Shown piece after piece: positions 33,172 through 42,639 of a stretch of 64,000 bases of DNA (its first letter is position 1; every line of letters starts with the position of its first letter). The stretch is taken from the NCBI GenBank assembly GCA_963744345.1, contig CAVUTD010000024.1, forward strand, positions 62,001 to 126,000, read 5' to 3'. The translations under genes and the position numbers were made by a program. The notes beneath the pieces are model-generated. The model searched no databases and was not told the DNA's origin. It saw only the letters and a list, made by a program, of their open reading frames with translations. This stretch comes from DASTFP01 sp963744345. GTDB lineage: Bacteria; Verrucomicrobiota; Verrucomicrobiia; Chthoniobacterales; Terrimicrobiaceae.

Positions 33172-35936
33172 GCATTGTCGACCCGCGCAACCGCGGGCCA
33201 AAACTTATGTTCTCTCAGCCAGGGCGCTGGGTAGGCCGCTAACTCACGACCATACGCACGGCGCCAAGAATCGGCCGTCACGGCAGCTGCGGTGTGGGGG
33301 GCATTCTTCAGCGGATTGTCCGTGCGGGAAAGTTCGCCGCGCTCAATGGCACATAGCTCACCGTGAAGGGCGATCATTGCCTCACAAAAGCGATCGAGTT
33401 CTGCTTTGGACTCGCTCTCGGTGGGCTCAATCATCAAAGTCCCCCCGACGGGCCAACTCATGGTCGGAGAGTGGAAGCCATAATCCATCAGACGTTTGGC
33501 GATATCCTCTACTTCGATGCCCGCGCGCCTTTTCCATTCACGAACATCCACGATGCACTCATGGGCGACCCGTCCGTTGCGCCCTTTGTAAAGAACCGGA
33601 AAATACGGTGAAAGACGCGCAGCAACATAGTTAGCGTTCAAGATGGCGACTTTTGTCGCCTCAAGAAGGCCATCGGCGCCCATCATTGCGATGAACATCC
33701 ACGAGATTACCAGGATGCTTGCGCTACCCCACGGCGCCTCGGCGATCTCACCGACCGCTTCCGGTCCTCCGATGTTGATCATTGAATGGCCAGGTAGAAA
33801 TGGGGCGAGAGATTGGACAACACAAATTGGCCCAACGCCCGGCCCTCCTCCCCCGTGGGGAATGCAGAAAGTCTTGTGCAGGTTCAGGTGACAAACGTCG
33901 GCACCAACCTCTGCCGGTCGACAAAGACCGACTTGCGCGTTCATGTTGGCGCCGTCCATGTAAACCATTCCGCCAGCTGCATGAATCTTCGCGCAAATCT
34001 CCTCGATCGATTCCTCGAAAACGCCGTGTGTGGAAGGATAAGTAACCATCAAGGCGGCGAGCGTCTCGCGATGCGTTTGAATCTTTAGTTCAAGATCGCC
34101 CACATCGATATTTCCTGACGAATCGCATTCAACCGGGATGACTCGCAGGCCGGCCATCGTCGCGCTCGCGGGGTTTGTGCCATGAGCTGAGGTTGGAATT
34201 AAACAAGCGTCCCGTCTCTCCTCTCCGCGAGACTTATGATATTTCCGAATGACCAGCAGGCCGGCATATTCTCCCTGTGAGCCGGCATTGGGTTGGAGGG
34301 AGACGGCGGCGAAACCAGTTATCTCGGCAAGCCATGCTTGAAGCTGCGAGAAGAGTTCCTGATATCCCCTCGCCTGACGGATGGGGACGAAAGGGTGAAG
34401 CGCTGCAACCTTCTCCCAGGTGACGGGGAACATTTCCGCGGCTGCGTTAAGCTTCATCGTGCAAGAGCCGAGCGGGATCATGGAGGTCGTCAGCGAAAGA
34501 TCGCGCGATTCGAGACGCTTGATATAACGCAAGAGCTCGGTCTCGGTGTGAAACCGGTTGAAAATGGGATGGAGAAGGAACTCGGATTCTCGCCTCAAGC
34601 TGCTTCCGATGACTTCGATCGGCACCGGACGGAGCGCCGCGGGGGGGAGATCGAAAACTGCCAGGATCGAGGCCAGGTCCTCTGTCGTCTCATCGAGAGT
34701 AAGACTGATCGCATGGTCGTCGAGCTTGCGAATGTTGACTCCGCGGGAGTTGGCGCGTTCGAGCAAGCGATCCGCGCGCTCTCCGACAAGCCACACCCGG
34801 ATTGTGTCGAAGAACGGCCCGGGATGCACCGCCCAATCACTATCTTTAAGAGTGCCGGCAAGGTCGCAAGTCAGGCGATGAATTCTCTCAGAGATTGATT
34901 TCAAGCCTTTCGGGCCATGATAGACGGCGAACATGGAGGCGACTACCGCGAGGAGCACCTGAGCCGTGCAGATGTTGCTTGTCGCCCTTTCGCGGCGGAT
35001 ATGCTGTTCCCGTGTTTGGAGCGCGAGTCGCAAAGCGGAGCGCCCCTCCGCATCTCGAGAAACGCCGATTAAACGCCCAGGCATTCTGCGTTTATACTCG
35101 TCACGCGTTGCCAGAAATGCAGCATGAGGTCCGCCATAACCGAGGGGCACGCCAAACCTCTGTGAGGAGCCCACGACGATGTCGCTTCCGTACTCCCCGG
35201 GAGGTTTGATCAGGGTCAGCGCAAGGAGATCGACCGCCACGATGGCGAGCGCGCCCTCCGCATGAACGCGTTCAATAACTGGTCCGAGATCGTGTATGAC
35301 ACCGTCCGTCGCCGGATATTGAATCAATGCGCCGAAAACAGTTTCCGATGTGAAGTCCCATACTGGGCCAGTGATCAGCCGAATTCCTAGCGGTTCGGCT
35401 CGCGTCCGCAGCAGCGCGATAGTTTGCGGGTGACAATCGTCAGCGACAAAAAACCCCGCCCCTCCTTTGATAGTGTAAGCCATGCTCATCGCCTCTGCGG
35501 CGGCCGTAGATTCATCCAGCAGTGACGCATTGGCGATGGCCATTCCGGTCAAGTCACAGATCATGGTCTGGAAATTCAGAAGAGCCTCCATGCGACCTTG
35601 GGCGATCTCCGCCTGGTACGGCGTGTAGGCTGTGTACCAGCCTGGATTTTCCAGGATGTTCCGGCGAATGACTGCGGGGGTATGGCAATTAGCGTAGCCC
35701 ATCCCGATTAAGGATTGCCGCACTTCATTCCTTTCCATCATCTGGCCCAGATCGCGCAGCGCAACTTCCTCAGAGCGCGCTGCGGGTAAGTCCAACCGCC
35801 GCCGGAATCGAATTCGTTCTGGAACCGTCTCATCGATGAGCTGGTCGAGCGACTCGGCACCGACCACACACGCCATTGTCTCGATGTCTTCAGGCGAGGG
35901 TCCAATGTGCCTGCGGGCAAACGGCACCGCACTCAT
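33123..35936 (-). CDS. gcvP: Glycine dehydrogenase (decarboxylating), P protein
   Basis: The PLP-dependent decarboxylase of the glycine cleavage system; 937 residues, the single-chain form. N-terminus FARRHIGPSPEDIETMA. The PLP lysine is in HLNLHKTFCIPHGGGGPG near residue 688, and the C-terminus has RVDNAYGDRNVFCSCPP. It starts four bases before the gcvH stop, last gene of speA-gcvT-gcvH-gcvP. Its 3' end overlaps the convergent DUF2723 gene. Confidence 0.97.
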   Translation of the reverse strand: MSAVPFARRHIGPSPEDIETMACVVGAESLDQLIDETVPERIRFRRRLDLPAARSEEVALRDLGQMMERNEVRQSLIGMGYANCHTPAVIRRNILENPGWYTAYTPYQAEIAQGRMEALLNFQTMICDLTGMAIANASLLDESTAAAEAMSMAYTIKGGAGFFVADDCHPQTIALLRTRAEPLGIRLITGPVWDFTSETVFGALIQYPATDGVIHDLGPVIERVHAEGALAIVAVDLLALTLIKPPGEYGSDIVVGSSQRFGVPLGYGGPHAAFLATRDEYKRRMPGRLIGVSRDAEGRSALRLALQTREQHIRRERATSNICTAQVLLAVVASMFAVYHGPKGLKSISERIHRLTCDLAGTLKDSDWAVHPGPFFDTIRVWLVGERADRLLERANSRGVNIRKLDDHAISLTLDETTEDLASILAVFDLPPAALRPVPIEVIGSSLRRESEFLLHPIFNRFHTETELLRYIKRLESRDLSLTTSMIPLGSCTMKLNAAAEMFPVTWEKVAALHPFVPIRQARGYQELFSQLQAWLAEITGFAAVSLQPNAGSQGEYAGLLVIRKYHKSRGEERRDACLIPTSAHGTNPASATMAGLRVIPVECDSSGNIDVGDLELKIQTHRETLAALMVTYPSTHGVFEESIEEICAKIHAAGGMVYMDGANMNAQVGLCRPAEVGADVCHLNLHKTFCIPHGGGGPGVGPICVVQSLAPFLPGHSMINIGGPEAVGEIAEAPWGSASILVISWMFIAMMGADGLLEATKVAILNANYVAARLSPYFPVLYKGRNGRVAHECIVDVREWKRRAGIEVEDIAKRLMDYGFHSPTMSWPVGGTLMIEPTESESKAELDRFCEAMIALHGELCAIERGELSRTDNPLKNAPHTAAAVTADSWRRAYGRELAAYPAPWLREHKFWPAVARVDNAYGDRNVFCSCPPMEG

Positions 35937-36313
35937 CGAGAGATCTGCGCACGGTAAGCCGCAGCGTCCTGCAAACTGTCGAGCTCGGAGAGATCGGCTA
36001 TCTTGATTCTAAAGATCCATCCGGCTCCGTAAGGATCTGTATTGAGTAGCGAAGGGTTCTCCGAAAGAGCCGAGTTGGACTCCAGGATCTCCCCCGCAAC
36101 CGGAGTATAAATATCACTGGCAGCCTTGACGGACTCTACGACGGCCGCGGAATTCTTGGCGGAAAACTTTGCACCGATTTTGGGCGGCTCGACAAAAACA
36201 ATCTCAGTGAGTTCGGTCTGCGCATGATCTGTGATACCCACCGTACCGATATCACCGGTCACACGGATCCATTCGTGCGTCTTGGCAAACATGAGGTCGT
36301 CGGGAACATTCAT
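35933..36313 (-). CDS. gcvH: Glycine cleavage system H protein
   Basis: 126 residues. Lipoyl-carrier protein with the attachment lysine in VVESVKAASDIYTPVAGEI near residue 63. Typical start FAKTHEWIRVTGDIGTVGIT and end PYGAGWIFRIKI. Overlaps gcvT and gcvP by four bases each. Confidence 0.97.
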   Translation of the reverse strand: MNVPDDLMFAKTHEWIRVTGDIGTVGITDHAQTELTEIVFVEPPKIGAKFSAKNSAAVVESVKAASDIYTPVAGEILESNSALSENPSLLNTDPYGAGWIFRIKIADLSELDSLQDAAAYRAQISR

Positions 36314-37449
36314 CGTTTCGAATTGTAAAATGGCTTCTTGACGACGAGCGCTTTATAGCGACTGCCGCGAACTTCAATTTCCAAATCCTGTCCAACCTTG
36401 GCAAGTAGGACCGGAAGATAGGCCAAAGCAATACCGCAGTTCAGGCTTGGCGAGAGCGCTCCACTCGTCGTCTCCGCTATCTTCACTCCGGCAGCTAAGA
36501 CGGGATAGTGCGCTCGGATCGGAGGTGATTTCTCCTGCACACGAAGCGCGGCCAGCTTCACTGGTGGACCATGCGCTTTCTGGTTGAGAAGGGCATCGCG
36601 ACCAATAAACTCTCCCTTTGCTAAGTCGACAAATAGTCCGAGACCTGCCTCCGGCGGGGTGCGATCCGATGAAAGGTCGGAACCGTTGAGCGGATAGCAC
36701 ATCTCGAGTCGCAGCGTATCTCGTGCTCCTAATCCGCAGGGCTTCGCACCAGCGGCCAAAAAGAGATCCCAGTAGTGCTTGACGTTGCTTACAGGGATGA
36801 TGGTTTCAAATCCGGACTCTCCCGTATAGCCAGTCGTTGCAGCAAAGGCACGCGAACCACCGGGGGCGAATTCCGGTTTTGGCGCGGAAGGTGCGGCGTG
36901 CGGCGTAAGTTCGATGATGCGATTCCTCCGCCTCTCCCATGGGAGGGAAAACACCTTGGCGAAGACCTGCGGCGATGCGGGTCCTTGAACAGCGATGGCA
37001 GCATAGGCATCACTACAATCGAATAGCTCAAAAAAAGCGCGATCACCATGACTCGAAAACCCTGTACGGTGTTTTTCGAGCCAAGCGAAGTCTTCATCAA
37101 TTTTCGCTGCATTAACAATCAAAAGGAACTCCTGTTCGTCGATTCGATAGATGATGAGATCGTCGATAATGCCCCCGTGCCCATTGAGCATCAGCGTATA
37201 CTGCGCTTCGCCGACTCTAAGCTCCGCCACTCGATTCGTTAGCACAGAATCGAGCCATTCAGAGGCTTGGCTGCCTCGTATCAGGAACTCACCCATGTGC
37301 GAGATATCAAAAATCCCACAGTGCTCCCGCACGGCTCTGTGTTCATCAAGAATGCTCGTGTACTGAACCGGCATCTCCCACCCCGCAAACTCGACCATCC
37401 TTCCGCCGGCGGCCAGATGGCGGTCGTACAAAGGCGTGCGGCGGATCAT
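36310..37449 (-). CDS. gcvT: Aminomethyltransferase, T protein
   Basis: 379 residues. Takes the aminomethyl group from lipoyl-GcvH to tetrahydrofolate, releasing ammonia. N-terminus RRTPLYDRHLAAGGRMVEFA and GWEMPVQYTSILDEHRAVRE are characteristic; TGYTGESGFE and the LRLEMCYPLNGSDL folate-site segments are present. Four-base overlaps on both sides tie it to speA and gcvH. Confidence 0.96.
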   Translation of the reverse strand: MIRRTPLYDRHLAAGGRMVEFAGWEMPVQYTSILDEHRAVREHCGIFDISHMGEFLIRGSQASEWLDSVLTNRVAELRVGEAQYTLMLNGHGGIIDDLIIYRIDEQEFLLIVNAAKIDEDFAWLEKHRTGFSSHGDRAFFELFDCSDAYAAIAVQGPASPQVFAKVFSLPWERRRNRIIELTPHAAPSAPKPEFAPGGSRAFAATTGYTGESGFETIIPVSNVKHYWDLFLAAGAKPCGLGARDTLRLEMCYPLNGSDLSSDRTPPEAGLGLFVDLAKGEFIGRDALLNQKAHGPPVKLAALRVQEKSPPIRAHYPVLAAGVKIAETTSGALSPSLNCGIALAYLPVLLAKVGQDLEIEVRGSRYKALVVKKPFYNSKR

Positions 37450-39371
37450 CGTTCCTTTTTCTGGTCGTCGAAGTTCAGGTAGGTGTAGGCGGAGAGACCC
37501 TTTTCGTAATCATCGAGCAGACGCATGGCTTCACTGGGCTTCATTCGATCGCTCCTGATCGCCGCGTCCACCTGAACTTTCATTCGCCGCGCCATTTCAT
37601 TGGCGTGCCACTGCGTCAAGGAAAGGACCTCGCCAATGGTGCTACCCGGAAGAACCTCCTCAACATAGTAGCCGCAATCCTCGTCCTCATCCAGGTAGAT
37701 ATGCATTTCGTTCACTCGGCCGAAGAGATTATGCATGTCGCCCATGATGTCCTGGTAAGCTCCAACAAGGAAGAACCCGATGTAATAGGGCTCCCCCGGA
37801 ATCCAGCGATGCAGATGGAGCGTCTCCTTTACATCCTGGAGATCGACGAATTTGCTGACCTTGCCATCGGAATCGCAGGTGATGTCGACGATGGTGGCAT
37901 TGCGATCGGGGAACTCGCTCAACCGGTGGAGTGGCATCACGGGAAACAGTTGTCCAAGTGCCCAGTGATCGAGGAGCGATTGGAACACCGAAAAATTGCA
38001 AAGAAACTGGTCCCCGAGCGCGACCTCCATCTCCTTCACTTCTTCCGGTATGTAATGCATTTTCTCAAACATTCGGACAACGGCCGCGGCGATCTGCCAG
38101 TAAACAGTCTCGATCCGCGCCTTGGCGCGCAGGTCGAGAAGCCCAAGGTCAAACATTGACTGACCGCGCTCCCGGATCTCCTGCGCATCGTGCAGATTCT
38201 CGAGACGGTTTTTCCGCCCGAGATTATCGTGAATTTCAATGATGTCGCGAACGATTTGAGGATCGTCCGCATTCGCCTCCAAGATCTCGCCGTTGGGACT
38301 TTTCTCTATCGAACCGAAGGCTTCGACAATCAGAACAGAATGGTGCGCGACAATTGCACGGCCGCTTTCGCTCACAATCATGGGATGCGGCACACCCTCG
38401 GCATCACACACTTCCATGATATTGTAGACGATATCGCGAGCGTATTCATTGAGCGAGTAGTTGGCGGAACTATCGAAAGCCGTGCACGAGCCGTCGTAGT
38501 CGACCCCAAGTCCACCCCCCACATCGATATAACCCAGTTCGTGTCCCATTTTTCGCAGCTTGGAGTAGAAACGTGCCGCTTCCTTTGTTGCTCGCTTTAT
38601 CGTGCCGATGTCCGGGACCTGCGAGCCAACGTGAAAATGAATGAGTTTCAACGCGTGGGCCAGGCCTGAATTCGTGAGGAGATCGCTGGCCGTTACCAAA
38701 TCTGCGGTCGAGAGACCAAATTTCGCGTTCTCGCCTCCGCTCGTCGCCCATTTGCCGGCCCCCTTGGAGAGAAGACGCACCCGCAGGCCGATATAGGGTT
38801 CTACCTGCATCTGAGAAGCCACGCGCAAGATATGGGTTAATTCCTCGAGTTTCTCGATCACCAGGATGACGGTCTTGCCCAGCTTTCGCCCGAGCAGAGC
38901 AGTCCGGATGAAAGCGCTGTCCTTGTAGCCATTGCAGATGATCAGACTTTCGAGGTCATTGTGAAGGGCAAGCGCCGCCATCAACTCCGGCTTGCTCCCT
39001 GCTTCGATGCCGAAGTGCCATGGCTTTCCGGCGTCCAGGATTTCTTCAACGACCTCGCGAAGCTGGTTGACCTTGATGGGAAACACGCCTCGATAAACGT
39101 TGCGGTAGCCCATGGTGTCGATGGCTTCCGAAAATGCCTTGTTGATTGTCTCGACTCGATCTCGCAGCAGATCGTGAAAGCGGATGGTCAGAGGAAAATC
39201 CAGCTTGCGCTCTTTCGCCTCCGCGACGATGTCCATCAAGTCGATTTTCTGATCGTTGGAACGGGTGGGAAGGACGACAACGTTCCCCCGCCTGTTGATG
39301 CTAAAATATCCGCTGCCCCATCGATCCACATTGTAGAGCGAGATAGCGTCGTCTCGGCCGAAATCAGGCAT
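37446..39371 (-). CDS. speA: Biosynthetic arginine decarboxylase
   Basis: 641 residues. PLP-dependent fold-III enzyme converting arginine to agmatine. YRGVFPIKVNQLREVVEEIL near residue 95 holds the PLP lysine, and YIDVGGGLGVDYDGS near 285 the phosphate loop. The acidic DEDEDCGYYVEEVLPGSTIG segment is near the C-terminus. First gene of an operon with gcvT, gcvH and gcvP, overlapping gcvT by four bases. With aguA at 15.7 kb it gives an arginine-agmatine-carbamoylputrescine route. Confidence 0.96.
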   Translation of the reverse strand: MPDFGRDDAISLYNVDRWGSGYFSINRRGNVVVLPTRSNDQKIDLMDIVAEAKERKLDFPLTIRFHDLLRDRVETINKAFSEAIDTMGYRNVYRGVFPIKVNQLREVVEEILDAGKPWHFGIEAGSKPELMAALALHNDLESLIICNGYKDSAFIRTALLGRKLGKTVILVIEKLEELTHILRVASQMQVEPYIGLRVRLLSKGAGKWATSGGENAKFGLSTADLVTASDLLTNSGLAHALKLIHFHVGSQVPDIGTIKRATKEAARFYSKLRKMGHELGYIDVGGGLGVDYDGSCTAFDSSANYSLNEYARDIVYNIMEVCDAEGVPHPMIVSESGRAIVAHHSVLIVEAFGSIEKSPNGEILEANADDPQIVRDIIEIHDNLGRKNRLENLHDAQEIRERGQSMFDLGLLDLRAKARIETVYWQIAAAVVRMFEKMHYIPEEVKEMEVALGDQFLCNFSVFQSLLDHWALGQLFPVMPLHRLSEFPDRNATIVDITCDSDGKVSKFVDLQDVKETLHLHRWIPGEPYYIGFFLVGAYQDIMGDMHNLFGRVNEMHIYLDEDEDCGYYVEEVLPGSTIGEVLSLTQWHANEMARRMKVQVDAAIRSDRMKPSEAMRLLDDYEKGLSAYTYLNFDDQKKER

Positions 39372-39515
39372 GGTAGTCGCGCGGAAATATCAGCGCGCCG
39401 CCAGAAAATCCAATCCCCATTTCGTCTATCGCCAAAAAAACTCAGTTATGTTTGCATAGGTGGCAGGGGCATGGAAATGGGGGATGGTCTGTAACTTGCG
39501 CAAAATAATTTACCA

Positions 39516-40862
39516 ATGATGCTATTTGATTTCGCGTGGCAGCTCTTGGTCATTCTGCTGCTCGTCGTGGCCAATGGTTTTTTTGTGGCGGCCGAGTTCG
39601 CCATCGTCAAGATCCGTGCTAGCCAGCTTAAGCCACTGCTGAAGACGGGCGACTGGCGTGTGCCCATGGCGCTGCGCGCAGTCAACAACCTCGACGCGTG
39701 CCTCTCTGCCACACAGCTCGGCATTACTCTCGCCAGCCTGGGACTCGGCTGGCTCGGGGAACCTTTCCTTGCTCATTGGTTACAGCCGTTATTTGCGGAG
39801 ATGGGGGTTACTAGCGAGAGAGCACAACACTCGTTATCTTTTGGTGTTGCATTCACTTGCATTACCTTTCTGCATATCGTTCTCGGCGAACTTGCCCCGA
39901 AGTCGTTGGCGATTCAGCAACCCCGTGGAGTTGCTCTGTGGGTCGCGGCACCGCTCCTGGTTTTTTACTACCTCTTTTATCCTTTCATCTATGTTCTTAA
40001 TGGCACGGCGAACATGTTTTTGCGCTGGGCCGGGCTGGAGCCGGCCTCCGAAGGCGAACACGCTTTCTCCGCCGACGAGCTGGAGTACGTTCTCAGCCAC
40101 TCCCGGCACGTCCATCCCGGGGATGCACTCGTCAACAAGATCATGGTCCGATCTTTGCGCCTGCGCGATGTAACCGCCCAACAAGTTATGCTTCCCCGAG
40201 CCAAGGTTGTCGCGCTCTGGGCGGACCAAAGCCTTGATGAGAATCTTAAGATCGCTCAGAAGAGTGGTCATAGCCGATTTCCCGTTTGCCAGGATTCTCT
40301 CGACAACGTCCTTGGCATCGTGCTCATCAAGGAATGGCTTTGGCAAATTCAGGCACTCGGAGAGAAGTCTTCCTTTCAGCCGCTCATTCGCCCAGTTCTG
40401 ACATTCTTTCAACAGACGCCTCTGCCTACCATGATTGAGCTTTTTCGCTCTTCGCGCCGACACCTTGCGGTCGTTATCGATATCAATGAAGCGATGGTCG
40501 GGATTGTCACTTTTGAGGATGTCCTTGAGGAAATTGTCGGCGAAATTCGCGATGAGCTGGACATCGAGCGGGGCCCGATCTTTGAACAAACTGAGAACTC
40601 CATCATCGTTGACGCTTCCTTGACGATGCGGGAGCTGCGAGCCGAAACGGGCTGGAATTTTGAGTTTCAGCCGCGAGAAAACGTCGGCACTTGGATCTCC
40701 CGCCAGGCGGGTTACCCTCTGCAGCGAGACGCAAGCATGCGCTTAGGTGAGTACGATGTGACCGCGTTACAGACTCACGCCTCGGGGCTGCGGAGAGTTC
40801 GACTCACGCGTTTGTCAGCAGAAGAACTCAGCGCGTTGAAAACCGAAGAGACGGTCGGTTGA
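39516..40862 (+). CDS. CNNM/CorC-type hemolysin-family protein
   Basis: 448 residues. DUF21/CNNM membrane domain with four helices (LLVVANGFFVAAEFAIVKIR, LSATQLGITLASLGLGWLGE, FTCITFLHIVLGELAPKSLA). A CBS-domain pair follows (MLPRAKVVALWADQ, GHSRFPVCQDSLDNVLGIV, MVGIVTFEDVLEEIVGEI) and a C-terminal CorC/HlyC domain. Such proteins are linked to magnesium or cobalt efflux. Divergent from speA. Confidence 0.93.
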   Translation: MMLFDFAWQLLVILLLVVANGFFVAAEFAIVKIRASQLKPLLKTGDWRVPMALRAVNNLDACLSATQLGITLASLGLGWLGEPFLAHWLQPLFAEMGVTSERAQHSLSFGVAFTCITFLHIVLGELAPKSLAIQQPRGVALWVAAPLLVFYYLFYPFIYVLNGTANMFLRWAGLEPASEGEHAFSADELEYVLSHSRHVHPGDALVNKIMVRSLRLRDVTAQQVMLPRAKVVALWADQSLDENLKIAQKSGHSRFPVCQDSLDNVLGIVLIKEWLWQIQALGEKSSFQPLIRPVLTFFQQTPLPTMIELFRSSRRHLAVVIDINEAMVGIVTFEDVLEEIVGEIRDELDIERGPIFEQTENSIIVDASLTMRELRAETGWNFEFQPRENVGTWISRQAGYPLQRDASMRLGEYDVTALQTHASGLRRVRLTRLSAEELSALKTEETVG

Positions 40863-41087
40863 GAGAGCACGTTGTGCACGACGGATTCTCATGAGCGCGA
40901 ACAACGCTGGTTAGCCAATTGCGATCGGGAGGCGCACTGCTATAAGCCGACGGGGGAACAAGTCTTGCTTCGTCAGAACTCTTGTGACTTATTGTGCCCG
41001 AGATTCCCAAGGTAACGCCGTTGCCAGCCTTTCGACTATGGAGCGCAGGCTTCGCGGTTTCCTTTGACTCAAGGATAGAGGCTTCCA

Positions 41088-41159
41088 GGGTTGGTAGCTC
41101 AATGGTAGAGCAGCGCCCTTTTAAGGCGTTGGTTGAGGGTTCGAGTCCCTCCCAACCCA
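41088..41159 (+). tRNA. tRNA-Lys (anticodon TTT)
   Basis: Full cloverleaf: acceptor arms GGGTTGG and CCAACCC, D arm GCTC/GAGC, anticodon stem GCGCC/GGCGT with loop CTTTTAA, T arm GAGGG-TTCGAGT-CCCTC, discriminator A. No encoded CCA end. Its 3' end points toward the accessory region that begins after hflKC. Confidence 0.95.
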
Positions 41160-41265
41160 CTCTCTGTAAAACCAGAAATAGCTCATGGACAAAGGATCTT
41201 CGGGCAGAATGCTATTATGCAAAGGGATGCATTGAAGTGAACCAAAAAGCACTATTTAGCGGTTT

Positions 41266-41287
41266 TTATTGGCACTTTATTGGCACT
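41266..41287 (+). repeat. Tandem 11-bp repeat TTATTGGCACT x2
   Basis: TTATTGGCACT occurs twice head to tail, about 107 bp past the tRNA-Lys 3' end. It could be the scar of an integrase gene end or a recombination arm site; not supported further. Confidence 0.4.
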
Positions 41288-41324
41288 GAAAAGTGATAAA
41301 TTCCCGCCTCGTCGCTAATCCTCC

Positions 41325-41459
41325 CTAGCAAGTATGAACCTGCAGCTTCTCGTCGCGCTCGATCGCGTCGCGAACCAAGTTCTTGATTGCGGCCTTGACT
41401 TGCCGCTCCTTCACTTCGAGGTCGGACGCCTGCTGATCTCCTGCAACAAACCGCTGCAT
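41325..41459 (-). CDS. Small hypothetical protein (44 aa)
   Basis: The minus strand gives MQRFVAGDQQASDLEVKERQ continuing into a charged helix (VKAAIKNLVRDAIERDEKLQ). AAGGATGAGGG precedes the ATG at a workable distance. Composition is that of a real helical peptide; it may be a small regulatory protein or the tail of a lost gene. No family recognised. Confidence 0.35.
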   Translation of the reverse strand: MQRFVAGDQQASDLEVKERQVKAAIKNLVRDAIERDEKLQVHTC

Positions 41460-41568
41460 TGGGCCCTCATCCTTTCATCGAGAGCGGTCTGGGCGACCAT
41501 CGGCCGCGGCGAGGCAAGAGCGGATTGAAGCGGTGTCTAACGAACTGCCTCGCATGGCTCCTGCGAAG

Positions 41569-42615
41569 CTATTGAACGACGGCAGGCGGCAACTTCGGAG
41601 CTTCGACCGGTGGCGTGCTTCCGGGCGCAGCTGGAGCGGATCTGAAAGGACCGGGAGGCGTGAGCGCTTCACCCTTTAGAAAACGCAGGAAGCTGCCCTC
41701 GGTGGTCAAGATCACCGTCGTGTCCTTTCGGAACGACGTACGATACGTCTCCAACGCCCGGGTGAATCCGTAAAACTCCCGCGCTTCAGGACTTTGATTA
41801 TAAGCGGCGGCGTAGATCGCGGTCGCTTCGGCATCCGCCTTCCCCTGAAGCACCTGCACTTTGCGGTAAGCTTCCGACTGGATTTGCCTCAAATCCCGCT
41901 CCTTACTGCCGATGATCCGGGCCGCTTCTCCCGCGCCTTCGCTTCGGAACCGTTCCGCAATCTGGCGGCGCTCACTGATCATCCGCTCGAAAATCTTCTC
42001 GCTCACGGCTGGGTTGTAGTTGATCCGCTTGAATCGGATGTCGAGCAGTTCGATGCCGAATTCCTTCATTTTGATCCGAGCCTGTTCGCCGATTTCCTTC
42101 TCAAGAGCGTTGCGGCCAAACTTGATGGACGGCAAACCTGCTGCGATGGAACCGCTGCCCGCCACGACGGTGTCATCGATGGCGGCTTTGCGGCCCTTGT
42201 TCGTGCGGATCAACTCGACCAATTCATGGCGCGCGACCGTATTGCGCGTCTCGCTGCCAAGGATGTCGTCGAGCCGCGATTGCGCGCTGCGTTCATCACG
42301 CATCCGGATGAAATACTGCATCGGATCACTGATGCGCCAACGGCCGAACGTGTCGACGACGATGTAGAGCTTGTCCTTCGTCGGCATCTCGGCGGTTGGG
42401 CCGTCCCATTCCAGCACCCGTTTTTCGATCCGGTGAACTTCCTGGATGAAGGGCGCCTTGAAATGGATGCCCGATTTGGTCGTCGGACCGCCAACCGGTT
42501 TGCCGAACTGCGTGATGATCACCTGCTCAGTTTCCGGGACGATGTAAAACGCAGCTGACAAGACAAGCAGCACCGCGATGACTACAGCGACGAGGAACAG
42601 AACGGCTGCTTTCAT
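41569..42615 (-). CDS. hflC: HflC, SPFH-domain modulator of FtsH protease
   Basis: 348 residues. One N-terminal membrane anchor (residues about 4-27) followed by the SPFH/band 7 domain (FYIVPETEQVIITQFGKPVG, IHFKAPFIQEVHRIEKRVLE). A coiled-coil region follows (RFRSEGAGEAARIIGSKERD). C-terminus Pro-rich. Forms with HflK a membrane complex around FtsH. Follows hflK by 24 bases. Confidence 0.93.
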   Translation of the reverse strand: MKAAVLFLVAVVIAVLLVLSAAFYIVPETEQVIITQFGKPVGGPTTKSGIHFKAPFIQEVHRIEKRVLEWDGPTAEMPTKDKLYIVVDTFGRWRISDPMQYFIRMRDERSAQSRLDDILGSETRNTVARHELVELIRTNKGRKAAIDDTVVAGSGSIAAGLPSIKFGRNALEKEIGEQARIKMKEFGIELLDIRFKRINYNPAVSEKIFERMISERRQIAERFRSEGAGEAARIIGSKERDLRQIQSEAYRKVQVLQGKADAEATAIYAAAYNQSPEAREFYGFTRALETYRTSFRKDTTVILTTEGSFLRFLKGEALTPPGPFRSAPAAPGSTPPVEAPKLPPAVVQ

Positions 42616-42639
42616 TCTAAGAGGGCGTCTAAAAGGTGG

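Noticed and set aside
40828..41160. Minus-strand frame starting MGWEGLEPSTNALKG
   Set aside because: It is the antisense translation of tRNA-Lys, a well-known false protein.
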